Positions 22,792 through 35,986 are shown, numbered from the stretch's first letter. The stretch is 39,793 nucleotides of DNA from an uncultured Clostridia bacterium (GCA_934663595.1 CAKUKM010000020.1:1-39793), one strand, 5' to 3'. The notes: generated by a model not told the origin, from the letters alone. Translations and numbers: made by a program.

Positions 22792-25683
22792 ATGAACATT
22801 CAGGCGCTGGACGGGCAATGGAAGATCGTCCGCGACGAGGAAAACCACGGCGCGCGGCTGGACTGGCAGCTGAGCATTCCGTCCGAGGCCGCGGACGCGC
22901 CGGTGCCCGGCATTATTCAGGAGGTTTTCCCCTTTTACGATGGAGTCGCCTGGTATTATACCCGCTTCAATCCGCACGTCGAACCGGGCGGACGGGTGCT
23001 GCTGCGCTTCGGCTCGGTGGACTATTTCGCCGAGGTCTGGCTCAACGGCGCGCCCCTCGGAAAGCACGAGGACGGCGAAGAACCTTTTGTCTTTGATGTA
23101 ACCGATTTCATTGCATGGAACCGGGAAAATCTGCTGGCGGTGCGCGTGATTTGCCCGTGCGAAACGGCCATCGACGGCTTTGTGCTCAATGAAACGCCCC
23201 ACTGCAACAAATTCAACCTGAACTACACGCCCGGCAATAAGCAGAACGCCGGCGGCATCATCGGCTCGGTCGCGCTGGAATCCGTTCCGCGCGCGTATAT
23301 GACCGACGTCTATGTCCGCCCGGACTACGCGACCGGCGAGGTGCGCGTAGAGATCGAAACGATGAACGCCGGGCCCGCCGCCTGCGCGACGCTCGCCGCG
23401 TCGATATTCGAAAATGCCGGCGGAGCGCACGTCGCGACGATTCGCAAAGGGGTTCAAATGTCGCCCGGAAAGGGCCGAATGCGCCTCAATTTTTCGCTTC
23501 CGGAGCGGCGGAACTGGAGCTTTGAGGAGCCGTTTCTGTATGTGCTGCGCGTTTCGATCGGCGATGCAAAGCAGGCGCACGAAAAAAGCGTGCGGTTCGG
23601 CTTTCGCGAGCTGCGCGTTCAAAACGGCTTTTTCATGCTGAACGGCAAGCGCATCTGGCTCAAATGCGCGCACACGGCCAACTGCTTCCCGATCGGCTCG
23701 CTCGTGCCGCGGAATCCGGATCTGCTGTATCGCGATCTGGTATTTGCGAAGGCCATGGGGTTCAACGCCGTGCGCTTCATCTCGAGCCTGCCGCTGCCGG
23801 TTCAGCTGGATTATTGCGACGAGCTGGGCCTGATGGTCTATGAGGAGCCGTATGCGGCGTGGCTTTTGGAGGAGGGACCGCACATGGCGCAGCGCTACGA
23901 TCGAAGCGCGCTGAACATGGTGCGCCGCGACCGCAATCACGCGTGCATAACGATCTTTGGTCTGCTAAATGAGACGTGCAAAACGTCGGTCTACGAGCAC
24001 GCGAAGGGCTTTCTGCCCAGGCTGCGCGCGCTGGACGACACGCGGCTGGTGCTGCTCTCGAGCGGAAGGTTTGACGGCGAAACCAGCGTCGGCTCGCTTT
24101 CGAACCCGGGAAGCGATCGCTGGGAATTTGAATGGGGCAAGGAGAATCCGGACAGCGACTGGGTGGGCGTATTCGGCGACAACACGGATTTCCCCGGCCC
24201 GTATATGGAGCAGATGGGCGACATTCACGTTTACCCGCAGGTGCCGCAGAGCGCGCGCGACACGATGTTTCTGCGCACGGTCGGCCAGAATTCCAAGCCG
24301 ATCTTCGTTTCGGAATACGGCATCGGCAGCCAGCCGAACTTCATTCAGGAATACCGCAAATTCGAGGAGGCCGGGCGCACGGACACGGAGGACGCGTCCA
24401 TTTACCGGTCGATGCTGGAGCATCTCGAGGCGGATTGGGCGCGCTACGCGCTGGGCGACTGCTTCTGCTTCCCGGAGGATTTCCTGATGGAGAGCATTCG
24501 CGCCAACGCGCGGCAGCGCCAGCAGACGTTCGACTGCCTGCGCGCAAATCCGATGGTCTGCGGCTTTAACGTGACCGGACTGCTCGACCACGCGAGCTGC
24601 GGCGAGGGCTTCTGGACGCTGTGGCGCGAATTCAAGCCCGGTCTGGCCGACGCGGTGCGCGAGGGCTTTGCACCGCTGCGGTGGGCGATTTTCGCCAATC
24701 GATGCGCCTATTCGCAAACGCCCGTTCACATCGAGGCAATTCTTTCGAACGAGGACGTGCTCGCGCCGGGCCGCTATCGCGCCATGCTGCGCATTCGGGG
24801 CAAAAACGGAATCGTATGGGAGCGGGCGCTCGACGCGGTTCTGCCCGAATCGGGCTATGGCGGTCTTCCGCCGCTGGCCGTTCCGGTATTCGACGAATGG
24901 ATTTCCTTTGACGAGCCGGGCGACTATGAAATCGGCGTTTCGCTCCTGGAGGGCGGCGCGGCGCTGGGCGGACGGGCGAAAATCAGCGTGCTGGCCGCGC
25001 CGAAGCGCATTGGCGAAGGCCCGCTGGTGGCCTATGCGGTCGGGCTGAATCCGTATACGGAGCAATGGCTGAGCGACCGCGGCGTGATGCTGACCTCGAC
25101 CTATCGGGCGAAATTCTGCGCGCCGATTCTGATTGGCCGCGAGGTGCAGCCCGGCGAATGGCGCGCGATTTACGAGCTGGTTGCCGCGGGCTGCAGCGCA
25201 ATCTTCCTGCGGCCGGAGGTTTTCGCCTCGCGGGAGCATTTCGCGGCGGTTCTGCCGCTGGACAATCCCGGCAATTGCCTGTATTATCGCGGCTGGCTGT
25301 ATCATCTGGACAATGTATTCAAGACCCATCCCGCATTCGCCGGGCTGGGAACGCCGGGGCTTCTGGAGAGCGAGTACTTCGGCCCTGTGTATCCGAAATA
25401 CATGTTCGAGGGCATTCAGGCGCCGGAGCTCGCGCTGTGCGTGGCGCTCGGCGGAGGCCAGATGCGGCCGAGCGGCTATGCCTCGGGCCTGACGCTGGGC
25501 GAATTCCGGTTCGGGCGGGGCAAAATCATATTAAGCTGCTTCGAGATCGAGCAGAATCTCGGCGCGCACCCGACGGCGGATCTGCTGCTTGCCAATCTGC
25601 TGACCGCATACCATTGCAAGGGCGCGCTGGACGCGCCGGACCCGGCCGTTTTATCGCGGCTGGACTCTCTCCCCACCGCATGA
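22792..25683 (+). CDS. glycoside hydrolase family 2 enzyme (first copy)
   Basis: A 963-residue GH2-type retaining glycosidase. It has a sugar-binding jelly-roll domain (about 1-165), an immunoglobulin-like domain, then a TIM barrel with the acid/base Glu394 in FGLLNET and the nucleophile Glu508 in VSEYGIG. After about residue 620 there are further beta domains and a C-terminal region (PKRIGEGPLVAYAVGLNPYTEQWLSDRG onward) resembling a Rossmann or glutamine-amidotransferase-like fold; this last point is inference. No signal peptide. The ribosome site is AGGAGG. It is the first gene of the AraC-controlled operon, 22 bases before a permease. Substrate unknown: beta-galactoside, -mannoside and -glucuronide hydrolases all occur in GH2. 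Confidence 0.88.
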   Translation: MNIQALDGQWKIVRDEENHGARLDWQLSIPSEAADAPVPGIIQEVFPFYDGVAWYYTRFNPHVEPGGRVLLRFGSVDYFAEVWLNGAPLGKHEDGEEPFVFDVTDFIAWNRENLLAVRVICPCETAIDGFVLNETPHCNKFNLNYTPGNKQNAGGIIGSVALESVPRAYMTDVYVRPDYATGEVRVEIETMNAGPAACATLAASIFENAGGAHVATIRKGVQMSPGKGRMRLNFSLPERRNWSFEEPFLYVLRVSIGDAKQAHEKSVRFGFRELRVQNGFFMLNGKRIWLKCAHTANCFPIGSLVPRNPDLLYRDLVFAKAMGFNAVRFISSLPLPVQLDYCDELGLMVYEEPYAAWLLEEGPHMAQRYDRSALNMVRRDRNHACITIFGLLNETCKTSVYEHAKGFLPRLRALDDTRLVLLSSGRFDGETSVGSLSNPGSDRWEFEWGKENPDSDWVGVFGDNTDFPGPYMEQMGDIHVYPQVPQSARDTMFLRTVGQNSKPIFVSEYGIGSQPNFIQEYRKFEEAGRTDTEDASIYRSMLEHLEADWARYALGDCFCFPEDFLMESIRANARQRQQTFDCLRANPMVCGFNVTGLLDHASCGEGFWTLWREFKPGLADAVREGFAPLRWAIFANRCAYSQTPVHIEAILSNEDVLAPGRYRAMLRIRGKNGIVWERALDAVLPESGYGGLPPLAVPVFDEWISFDEPGDYEIGVSLLEGGAALGGRAKISVLAAPKRIGEGPLVAYAVGLNPYTEQWLSDRGVMLTSTYRAKFCAPILIGREVQPGEWRAIYELVAAGCSAIFLRPEVFASREHFAAVLPLDNPGNCLYYRGWLYHLDNVFKTHPAFAGLGTPGLLESEYFGPVYPKYMFEGIQAPELALCVALGGGQMRPSGYASGLTLGEFRFGRGKIILSCFEIEQNLGAHPTADLLLANLLTAYHCKGALDAPDPAVLSRLDSLPTA

Positions 25684-25705
25684 GCATCAAGGAAGGAAAG
25701 GATCG

Positions 25706-26656
25706 GTGAATCCCATGGCAAAAACGCCGAAGAGAAGGACGCTGCGCGCCGCGCTGAAGCACTTGAGGGCGGAAATCCAGCTCCACCCGTATCTGTATCT
25801 GATGGTTCTGCCCGCGATGATCTGGTTTCTGCTGTTCTGCTATCTGCCGATGGGCGGCATCGTGATGGCGTTTCAGGATTTCCGGCCGACGCGCGGATTC
25901 TTCCACAGCAAATGGGTGGGGCTGAAGCATTTCCGGCTGCTGTTTGAGAATTCGCAATTCTGGCGCGCATTTTCCAACACGCTGATCATCAGCGCGCTGA
26001 AGCTGCTGTTCGGCTTCGCTTCGCCCATACTGCTGGCGCTGCTGCTGAACGAAATCTTCAATGTGCGGCTGAAAAAGGTGCTGCAGACGGTATTGTATCT
26101 TCCGCATTTCCTGTCGTGGGCGATCATGGCGGGCATTCTGACCAACCTGCTCGGCTCGGACGGCACGGTCAACCAGCTGATTCGCCTGTTCGGCGGAACG
26201 CCCACGAACGTCATGGCCAATCCGGACGCATTCCGGCCGTTTCTGGTGATCACGCACGTGCTGAAGACGATGGGCTGGGGCAGCATCATTTACATTGCGG
26301 CCATCACCGGCATCAACCCCTCCTATTACGAGGCGGCGGTCATCGACGGCGCGGGCCGGTTCTATCAGGCGCTTTACATCACGCTGCCCTGCATTCTCCC
26401 CACGGTCACGATCATGTTCATCCTGTCGGTCGGCGGGTTGGTCAACGCGGGCTTTGATCAGATCTTCGTGCTCTACAATCCCACGGTGCTGCCGGTCAGT
26501 GACATCATCGACACGCTGGTCTTCCGCGCGGGCCTGCAGGAGGCGAAGCATTCCTATGCGGCGGCGGCCGGACTGTTCAAATCCGTAATCGGCTGCGCGC
26601 TGGTGCTGATCACCAACCGCGTGGCGAAGGCGGCCGGCGGCGAAAGTCTGTTCTGA
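25706..26656 (+). CDS. carbohydrate ABC permease, LplB/YtcP-type (first subunit)
   Basis: Inner-membrane permease of 316 aa with six hydrophobic segments, starting LHPYLYLMVLPAMIWFLLFCYLPMGGIVMAFQDF, which is typical of LplB. The EAA loop reads YYEAAVIDGAGRFYQALYITLPCILP. The GTG at 25706 has GGAAGGA 8 bases upstream; an ATG at 25715 is an alternative. It forms a heterodimer with the next gene product. No ATPase gene is in the cluster, so a shared MsmX-type ATPase encoded elsewhere is expected. Confidence 0.92.
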   Translation: MNPMAKTPKRRTLRAALKHLRAEIQLHPYLYLMVLPAMIWFLLFCYLPMGGIVMAFQDFRPTRGFFHSKWVGLKHFRLLFENSQFWRAFSNTLIISALKLLFGFASPILLALLLNEIFNVRLKKVLQTVLYLPHFLSWAIMAGILTNLLGSDGTVNQLIRLFGGTPTNVMANPDAFRPFLVITHVLKTMGWGSIIYIAAITGINPSYYEAAVIDGAGRFYQALYITLPCILPTVTIMFILSVGGLVNAGFDQIFVLYNPTVLPVSDIIDTLVFRAGLQEAKHSYAAAAGLFKSVIGCALVLITNRVAKAAGGESLF

Positions 26657-26674
26657 GCGAGAGGAGGAAGCAAG

Positions 26675-27559
26675 ATGCTGCACAAGCACAGCAAGGCGTT
26701 TAACGCGTTTCTGTTTCTGTTGTTCGCGTGTCTCACGATCACGATGCTCTATCCGGTGTGGGAGGTGTTCGTCGGGAGCTTCATGTCGCTGGGCAATTAT
26801 GCCAAGCTGCCGGTAAAGCTGTTCCCGATCGACCCGAATCTGGATGCATATCGATCGCTGTTTGCCGAAAAGAACCTGATTACGCCCCTGATGAACACGC
26901 TGTTTGCCACGATTGTGGGCACCGGGCTTTCGCTGGTGGTCACCTCGTGCGCGGCATACGCGCTGTCGCGGCGCTATCTCTACGGCCGGCGCGTGCTGTT
27001 GCGGATCATACTGGGCACGATGCTGTTCAGCGGCGGCCTGATGCCCACCTACATGGTCTGCAAGGAGCTGGGGATCACGAACACGCGCTGGGCGCTGGTG
27101 CTGGTGCCGATGGTTTCGGCGTACAACATATTCGTCATGCGCTCGTTCTTCGCGGGCATTCCGGACGCGCTGGAGGAATCCGCGCGCATCGACGGCGCAA
27201 ACGACATGGTGATTTTCCTGAAGATCATGATTCCGCTGTCCATGCCGATCATCGCCTGCATGATTCTGTTCATCGGCGTGGGCTACTGGAACGATCTGTA
27301 CACCTGCATCTATTACATTACCGATGAAAGCAAAAACGTATTGCAGGTGGAGCTGTACCGCATGATCTCGGATTCGGGCAACACCGGCTCCGCGAGCTCC
27401 GCCATGAACAGCGCAAGCGGCATACTTTCGGCCTCGGTCGCGCCGAAGATTCAGCGCATGGCCTGCGTGGTCGTCTGCACGGTGCCGATTCTGTGCATCT
27501 ATCCGTTCCTGCAGCGCTATTTCGTTACGGGCATCATGATTGGCTCCATCAAGGAATAG
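26675..27559 (+). CDS. carbohydrate ABC permease, LplC/YtcP-type (second subunit)
   Basis: Second permease, 294 aa, six hydrophobic segments. The start LFLLFACLTITMLYPVWEVFVGSFMS and the EAA loop ALEESARIDGANDMVIFLKIMIPLSMPIIA are typical of the YtcP branch of CUT1 sugar transporters. The C-terminal IQRMACVVVCTVPILCIYPFLQRYFVTGIMIGSIKE is the family's ending. The ribosome site GAGAGGAGG lies upstream, and the gene begins 18 bases after the first permease. It works with the binding protein at 27650. Confidence 0.93.
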   Translation: MLHKHSKAFNAFLFLLFACLTITMLYPVWEVFVGSFMSLGNYAKLPVKLFPIDPNLDAYRSLFAEKNLITPLMNTLFATIVGTGLSLVVTSCAAYALSRRYLYGRRVLLRIILGTMLFSGGLMPTYMVCKELGITNTRWALVLVPMVSAYNIFVMRSFFAGIPDALEESARIDGANDMVIFLKIMIPLSMPIIACMILFIGVGYWNDLYTCIYYITDESKNVLQVELYRMISDSGNTGSASSAMNSASGILSASVAPKIQRMACVVVCTVPILCIYPFLQRYFVTGIMIGSIKE

Positions 27560-27649
27560 GCGCTTAAAATCCAGATGGAAAGGAGGCAATACGCGGTTTC
27601 CCCTCATTTCCCCCCACGCAATCAACGCTTATCAGGAGGATTGAAAAGA

Positions 27650-29161
27650 ATGAAAAAGCTGGCGAGTCTGCTTCTGGCGCTCTGCGTCGTTCTCTCGTTC
27701 TCTTCCGTTCTGGCGGAGGAAAAGACCGTTCTGGAATGGTTCATGTACGACCACTACTCCAATGAAATCTGGCAGGCCGACCCGATCATGCAGTACGCGC
27801 AGGATCAGACCGGCATCGTTGTAAACGTCAATTCCGCGCCGTGGGGCGAGTGCGACGCGAAGCTGAATCTGATGCTGGCCAACGGCGAGCTTCCGGACGT
27901 TTACATGAATTTCTGGTATCCCTGGACGGAGAATTTCAGCTATCTGGTCGAGGACGGCGAGATCGTTGAAATCACCGACATGCTGGACAATTACCCGAAT
28001 CTGAAGGCCTATATCTATGGCGAGGAATCCTTCCGGCAGCTGTTCGTGATCGACGAGGACGGAAAAGAGCACATCTACGGCGTGCCGCGCTATTACCCGA
28101 GCTGCGCCAATTACAATATCGCCATTCGCACCGACCTTTTGAAGAAGTACAACCTGGAAATCCCCACCACGTGGGACGAGCTGCACGACGCGCTGGCCAC
28201 GATCTGCGCCGCGGAGGACGTCGCGGGCCTTACGTTCGTCGGCTCCAGCTGGCTGCAGGCGCTCGACGCACCGTGGACGAACTGCAACTGCTACGCCAAG
28301 CTCGACGACGGCACCTGGACCTACGAGGAGGCCACCGAGGGCTATCGCGATTTCCTCGCCTATTTCGCCAAATGGTATGAGGAGGGCCTGATCGACCCCG
28401 ACATGCTGCTGGCGCAGAGCAGTCTGCACATCGAAAAGATGGCCGCGGGCAAGTGCGTCGCGTCCATTCAGCAGTGGAACCCCGATTTCGTCTCCCAGTA
28501 CCGCCAGCCGCTTCAGGAAATGGGCGCGGAGATCGCGCTGATTCCGTATCTGGTCGGGCCGGAGGGCACGAATGATTTCGGCGGCACGGGCGCGGCGGTG
28601 AAGGCCGGCTCCGGCTCGTGGCTCGGCTGGCAGCTGATCAATGCGCGCACCGGCAACGCCGAAAAGGTATTGGAATTCTATGATTTCCTGCTGGCGAACG
28701 ACGGCATTCTCACCCGCAAGGGCGTGGAGGGCGTGCACTACAAGGTCAATCCCGACGGCACCACCACCTGGCTGGACGCGTATTACGAGGAGCTCGAGCG
28801 CCCGAACAGCTGGAGCTTCAAATACGATACCACCGGCCCGCGCTTCTTCATCGATTATCTGAATGAAGAGGTCGGCCGCCTGTCCCCACTGTGCGAAAAC
28901 GCCGACCTGATCAACGAGGGCTGGGCCAAGGTGCTCGCCGCGCAGCTCGTTCGCGCGCCCTACACCTACCAGTTCAACAGCGAAAACAGCATCAATTACT
29001 CCTCGGCCGTCAGCACCGTCGTCAGCGAATGGCGCGACGCGTTCCTGACCGGCAAGAAGAGCACCGAAACCGATTGGGACGCCTATATCGCCGCTCTGAA
29101 CGATGCGGGCGCTTCCAAGATCATGGCCGACCTGACCGAATGGATGGCCGCGCACGAATAA
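27650..29161 (+). CDS. extracellular carbohydrate-binding protein of ABC importer
   Basis: A 503-residue solute-binding protein of the LipO/YtcQ-like family 1 type that delivers oligosaccharide to the two preceding permeases. Residues 1-22 are a signal peptide ending SSVLA before EEKTVLEWF. No lipobox cysteine is in the right place (the only early Cys is residue 12, inside the hydrophobic core), so release or another anchor is implied; this is unusual for a Gram-positive binding protein. The start has AGGAGG at 27634-27639. Aromatic residues throughout (EWFMYDHY, YMNFWYPWTENFSYL) fit sugar stacking. A terminator follows, before the second GH2 gene. Confidence 0.92.
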   Translation: MKKLASLLLALCVVLSFSSVLAEEKTVLEWFMYDHYSNEIWQADPIMQYAQDQTGIVVNVNSAPWGECDAKLNLMLANGELPDVYMNFWYPWTENFSYLVEDGEIVEITDMLDNYPNLKAYIYGEESFRQLFVIDEDGKEHIYGVPRYYPSCANYNIAIRTDLLKKYNLEIPTTWDELHDALATICAAEDVAGLTFVGSSWLQALDAPWTNCNCYAKLDDGTWTYEEATEGYRDFLAYFAKWYEEGLIDPDMLLAQSSLHIEKMAAGKCVASIQQWNPDFVSQYRQPLQEMGAEIALIPYLVGPEGTNDFGGTGAAVKAGSGSWLGWQLINARTGNAEKVLEFYDFLLANDGILTRKGVEGVHYKVNPDGTTTWLDAYYEELERPNSWSFKYDTTGPRFFIDYLNEEVGRLSPLCENADLINEGWAKVLAAQLVRAPYTYQFNSENSINYSSAVSTVVSEWRDAFLTGKKSTETDWDAYIAALNDAGASKIMADLTEWMAAHE

Positions 29162-29171
29162 ACCGGCGCTT

Positions 29172-29205
29172 CGGCCTCCGCGCGCATTGCTGCGGAGGCC
29201 GCTTT
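29172..29205 (+). terminator. hairpin terminator between binding protein and second GH2
   Basis: The perfect 10-bp stem CGGCCTCCGC/GCGGAGGCCG (29172-29181/29192-29201) is followed by C and four T. It probably reduces, without abolishing, expression of the downstream GH2 gene, since no separate promoter is evident. Confidence 0.8.
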
Positions 29206-29267
29206 TCCTGCGGCAGAAAACTGCGCTCTGCCGGCTGCATTGCAACCTTATTTAGGAGGACTCTTTC

Positions 29268-32159
29268 ATGAATCGGATTACGCCCACCGAAACGCTTCAG
29301 TGCGGTTGGAGGCTCATTCACGATCCCGACAATCGGGGCAAGGACGAAAAATGGTTCCTCGGCATTCCCGAGTGCGGCGCCGTTTCGGCGGAGGTGCCGT
29401 CCTTTGTGCATCAGTACCTGCCCGACTGCCATGGAATCGCCTGGTATCAGCGCGATTTCAGGACCGGGCTGCGGCCGGACGACGCGCATTCGGCGTTTCT
29501 CCGGTTCGAAATGGCCGATTTTCTCTGCGAGGTCTGGCTGAACGGCGCGCGTCTCGGCACGCATCGGGGCACGGAGAACCCGTTTTCGTTCGATGTGACC
29601 GGCAAACTGAATCCGTATGGCGAAAACCGGCTGGTCGTGCGCGTGTCCAAGCCCTACACCGAGGACGTGGACGGCTATTCCTTCCTCGAAATTCCCCATC
29701 GCAATCAGATGCCGAGCGGCATTCTGCCCGGCACCTGCTATGATTCCTACGGCATTCACGGCGCGGTGACACTCGCGCTGCTGCCGAAGGCGCGCATTTG
29801 CGATCTGTATCTGACCGGCAATGTGCAGACGGAATCGATCGACGCGGTGCTGACGCTCGCAAATGATTCTGCCGAGTCCATTCCCGTTCGGCTCGATCTG
29901 CTGGCGGCGGAGGCGCGCACCGGCATCGCCCGTGCGAGCGACGAATCGCATCTGCTGCTGCTGCCGGGCGAAACGGTGCTGCGCCGGTCGCTGCCGATTG
30001 CCGAAATGCGGCTTTGGGATTTGGACGACCCGTTCCTGTATGCCGTTTCGGCGGAGCTTTCCGCGGGCGGCGCGAGCCACGCGGTGAGCAAGCGCTGCGG
30101 CTTCCGCACGTTCCTCGTGGGCACGGACGGCTATTTCTATTTAAACGGCCGCCGCATCTTCCTGCGCTGCTCGCACACGGGCAACTGCATGCCGGAATCG
30201 ACCTGGATGCTCTCGCGCGACCATTCGCTGATTCGCAAGGATTTCGCGATGGCGAAGTCGGTCGGCATGAACATGGTGCGCTTCATTTCCGGAACGGCGC
30301 TGCCGGAGCAGCTCGATCTGTGCGACGAGCTGGGCCTGATGGTCTATGAGGAACCGGTTTCCAGCTGGCTGCAGGGCGATTCGCCGCGCGCGCGCGAAAT
30401 TTACCACCACGATCTGCTGACGATGATCCGCCGCGACCGCAGCCATGCGTGCGTTACCATTTGGGGTCTGCTGAATGAAACGGTGAGCGCGCCGCCCTAC
30501 GGCGACTGCTGCATCATCGCGCGCGAATCGATCCCCGAGGTGCGCGCTTTGGACGAGACGCGCCTGCTTTTGTACAGCAGCGGGCGATTCGATCATGATC
30601 GGTCGGTCGGCTCGGTGTGCAATCCGCATTCGCACCGCTGGGAATGCCTGTGGGACGGCGAAAGCGAAGGCGGCGGCATTCAGCCGCTGATTCCCGGCGA
30701 GCCCGGCCCGACGCGCCGCTATCTCGGCGACAAGCACTTCTACCCGCGCCTTCCGCACTCGCATTCGGACATCGCGTATTTCCGCGCGCTCGGTTCGGAC
30801 ACGAAGCGGCCGTTTTTCCTGTCCGAATACGGCGTGGGCAGCCTGTTCGACGTGATCTGGCTTTCGCGGAAGCTGGAGCAAATGCATTCCGATCCGCGCT
30901 ATCCGGACGTAAAGATGATCCACGCCATGGCCGAAAGCTTCCTTTCCGACCTGAAGGAATACGGCTTTGACCGCGAATACGCGTTCCCGATCGACATCAT
31001 GCGCGAAAGCCACCGCTTGCACAACCGGCACCGCGAAATCGGCTTCGACATTTTCCGCTCGAACCCGTATTGCAATGGCGTAAGTCTCACGGGCCTGCTG
31101 GATCATTCGATCTGCGGCGAGGGGCTTTGGACGCTGCTGCGCGAATGGAAATGCGGCATTGCGGACACGCTGCAGGACGGCTTCGCGCCGCTGAGGTGGT
31201 GCCTGTTCCTGAGCGAAATGCATCTGACCTCCGGCCGGCCGTTTACGATCGAGGGCGTACTGGCCAACGAGGACGTGCTCGAGGCGCGCTCGTATCCGAT
31301 CGGCGTTAAAATCGTCGGCCGCGAGGGCATTGTCTGGGAGGAAACGCTGCGTCTGGACGTTCGTCCGGAGGATCTGAAGGGGCTGGCCGTGCCGGCATTC
31401 AAGCGCGAACTGGCGCTTGCGCTGCCGGAGGGCGAATACACGCTGCGCGCCGAGCTGCTGGAAGGCGCTGCGGCGGCGGGTGGACGGCTGAGCTTCCATG
31501 TTTCGGAGGATGCGCGCTCCTGCGCGGCAGTCAATCGCATCGCAGGCATTTGCATCGGCGCAAACGCCGAATCGTTCCTCGCGCGCAAGGGCGTGGCCGT
31601 GCTTCCGGCCGATCCGGCAAACGGCGAGCGGCTCGTGCTGGTGGGCGACATTCCGGAGGAGGAGAAGGAATCGGCCTGGAAGACGATTCGCGCGCTTCTA
31701 GACGCGGGGGCGACGGTCGTTCTCGGCTCGCGATTTGCGATGGCGAAGGGCGACGACTGGACGGCATACGCGCCGATTCCGATTCAGAGCTTCCCGGCGC
31801 AGCGCGGGCCGACGGACTGGCTGTACCACAAGGAATACCTCGCCAAGCGCAATCACCCGTATTTCAGCGGCCTGCCGACCGGCATGATGAGCTGGGACTA
31901 CTATCGCTATCTCATTCGCGGCGCGTATTTCCGCTCGGACGAGAAGGCCGAAGACGTAGCGTCGATCTGCTTCGGCGTGGGCGAGCACGCGCCGAGCGGC
32001 TATCAGGGCGGCATGGAGCTGTGCGCATATGCCGTCGGCCGCGGGCGACTGGTGCTGAATGCGTATGCGCTGCTGGAGAACCTGAATCAGAATCCGGCCG
32101 CAGACCGGCTGCTGCTAAACATCCTGAACGCCGAATCCGCGCGCCTGAAGCAGGCCTGA
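29268..32159 (+). CDS. glycoside hydrolase family 2 enzyme (second copy)
   Basis: A 963-residue GH2-type enzyme, the same length as and clearly paralogous to the enzyme at 22792. For example, MIRRDRSHACVTIWGLLNET matches MVRRDRNHACITIFGLLNET. The acid/base is Glu404 and the nucleophile Glu520 (FLSEYGVG). The domain order is the same, including the C-terminal extra region ending SGYQGGMELCAYAVGRGRLVLNAYALLENLNQNPAADRLLLNIL. No signal peptide. The ribosome site is AGGAGG 11-17 bases upstream. The divergent loops around the active site suggest a different linkage or position in the same oligosaccharide. It is the last gene of the locus. Confidence 0.88.
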   Translation: MNRITPTETLQCGWRLIHDPDNRGKDEKWFLGIPECGAVSAEVPSFVHQYLPDCHGIAWYQRDFRTGLRPDDAHSAFLRFEMADFLCEVWLNGARLGTHRGTENPFSFDVTGKLNPYGENRLVVRVSKPYTEDVDGYSFLEIPHRNQMPSGILPGTCYDSYGIHGAVTLALLPKARICDLYLTGNVQTESIDAVLTLANDSAESIPVRLDLLAAEARTGIARASDESHLLLLPGETVLRRSLPIAEMRLWDLDDPFLYAVSAELSAGGASHAVSKRCGFRTFLVGTDGYFYLNGRRIFLRCSHTGNCMPESTWMLSRDHSLIRKDFAMAKSVGMNMVRFISGTALPEQLDLCDELGLMVYEEPVSSWLQGDSPRAREIYHHDLLTMIRRDRSHACVTIWGLLNETVSAPPYGDCCIIARESIPEVRALDETRLLLYSSGRFDHDRSVGSVCNPHSHRWECLWDGESEGGGIQPLIPGEPGPTRRYLGDKHFYPRLPHSHSDIAYFRALGSDTKRPFFLSEYGVGSLFDVIWLSRKLEQMHSDPRYPDVKMIHAMAESFLSDLKEYGFDREYAFPIDIMRESHRLHNRHREIGFDIFRSNPYCNGVSLTGLLDHSICGEGLWTLLREWKCGIADTLQDGFAPLRWCLFLSEMHLTSGRPFTIEGVLANEDVLEARSYPIGVKIVGREGIVWEETLRLDVRPEDLKGLAVPAFKRELALALPEGEYTLRAELLEGAAAAGGRLSFHVSEDARSCAAVNRIAGICIGANAESFLARKGVAVLPADPANGERLVLVGDIPEEEKESAWKTIRALLDAGATVVLGSRFAMAKGDDWTAYAPIPIQSFPAQRGPTDWLYHKEYLAKRNHPYFSGLPTGMMSWDYYRYLIRGAYFRSDEKAEDVASICFGVGEHAPSGYQGGMELCAYAVGRGRLVLNAYALLENLNQNPAADRLLLNILNAESARLKQA

Positions 32160-32173
32160 CTTTCCCACGAGAA

Positions 32174-32255
32174 GGCAGGGCGTTTCGCCGTTCCCGTCTG
32201 ACAATGCGACGGGCGGCAGGGCGTTTCACCGTTCCCGCCCGACATAATTTGCGGG
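32174..32255 (+). repeat. imperfect 41-bp tandem repeat, each copy with a hairpin
   Basis: Copy 1 (32174-32213) and copy 2 (32215-32255) both begin GGCAGGGCGTTTC and each contain a stem: CCCGTC/GACGGG at 32193-32198/32208-32213, and CCCGC/GCGGG at 32234-32238/32251-32255. They lie between the second GH2 gene and the rpoC terminator. Confidence 0.7.
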
Positions 32256-32256
32256 C

Positions 32257-32284
32257 ACGGGAGGTTCTCTCGTACCCGTTTTTT
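32257..32284 (+). terminator. probable terminator of the GH2-transporter operon
   Basis: ACGGG/CCCGT (32257-32261/32275-32279) is followed by six T up to 32284. The stem is short and the loop long, so this is a modest candidate. The two preceding repeat hairpins may contribute. Confidence 0.5.
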
Positions 32285-32300
32285 GATTTACCGGCATGCC

Positions 32301-32335
32301 AAAAGCGCCTCGGGGTCGCATGACCCCGAGGCGCT
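32301..32335 (-). terminator. rpoBC operon terminator
   Basis: A 14-bp perfect stem (32304-32317/32322-32335) with loop GCAT. On the minus strand it ends in four T. It lies 12 bases beyond the rpoC stop. Confidence 0.92.
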
Positions 32336-32346
32336 CGATTTGGATT

Positions 32347-35922
<3,576 letters not shown>

Positions 35923-35949
35923 GGAGCTCTCTCCTTTCTCACTCTCGGC

Positions 35950-35971
35950 GCGCGGCCCTCGCGGGCCGCGC
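35950..35971 (-). other. GNRA-loop hairpin between rpoB and rpoC
   Basis: A perfect 9-bp GC stem (35950-35958/35963-35971), on the minus strand capped by GCGA. There is no T run, so it is more likely a stability or processing element than a terminator. Confidence 0.6.
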
Positions 35972-35986
35972 TATTTACGTCTGCAA

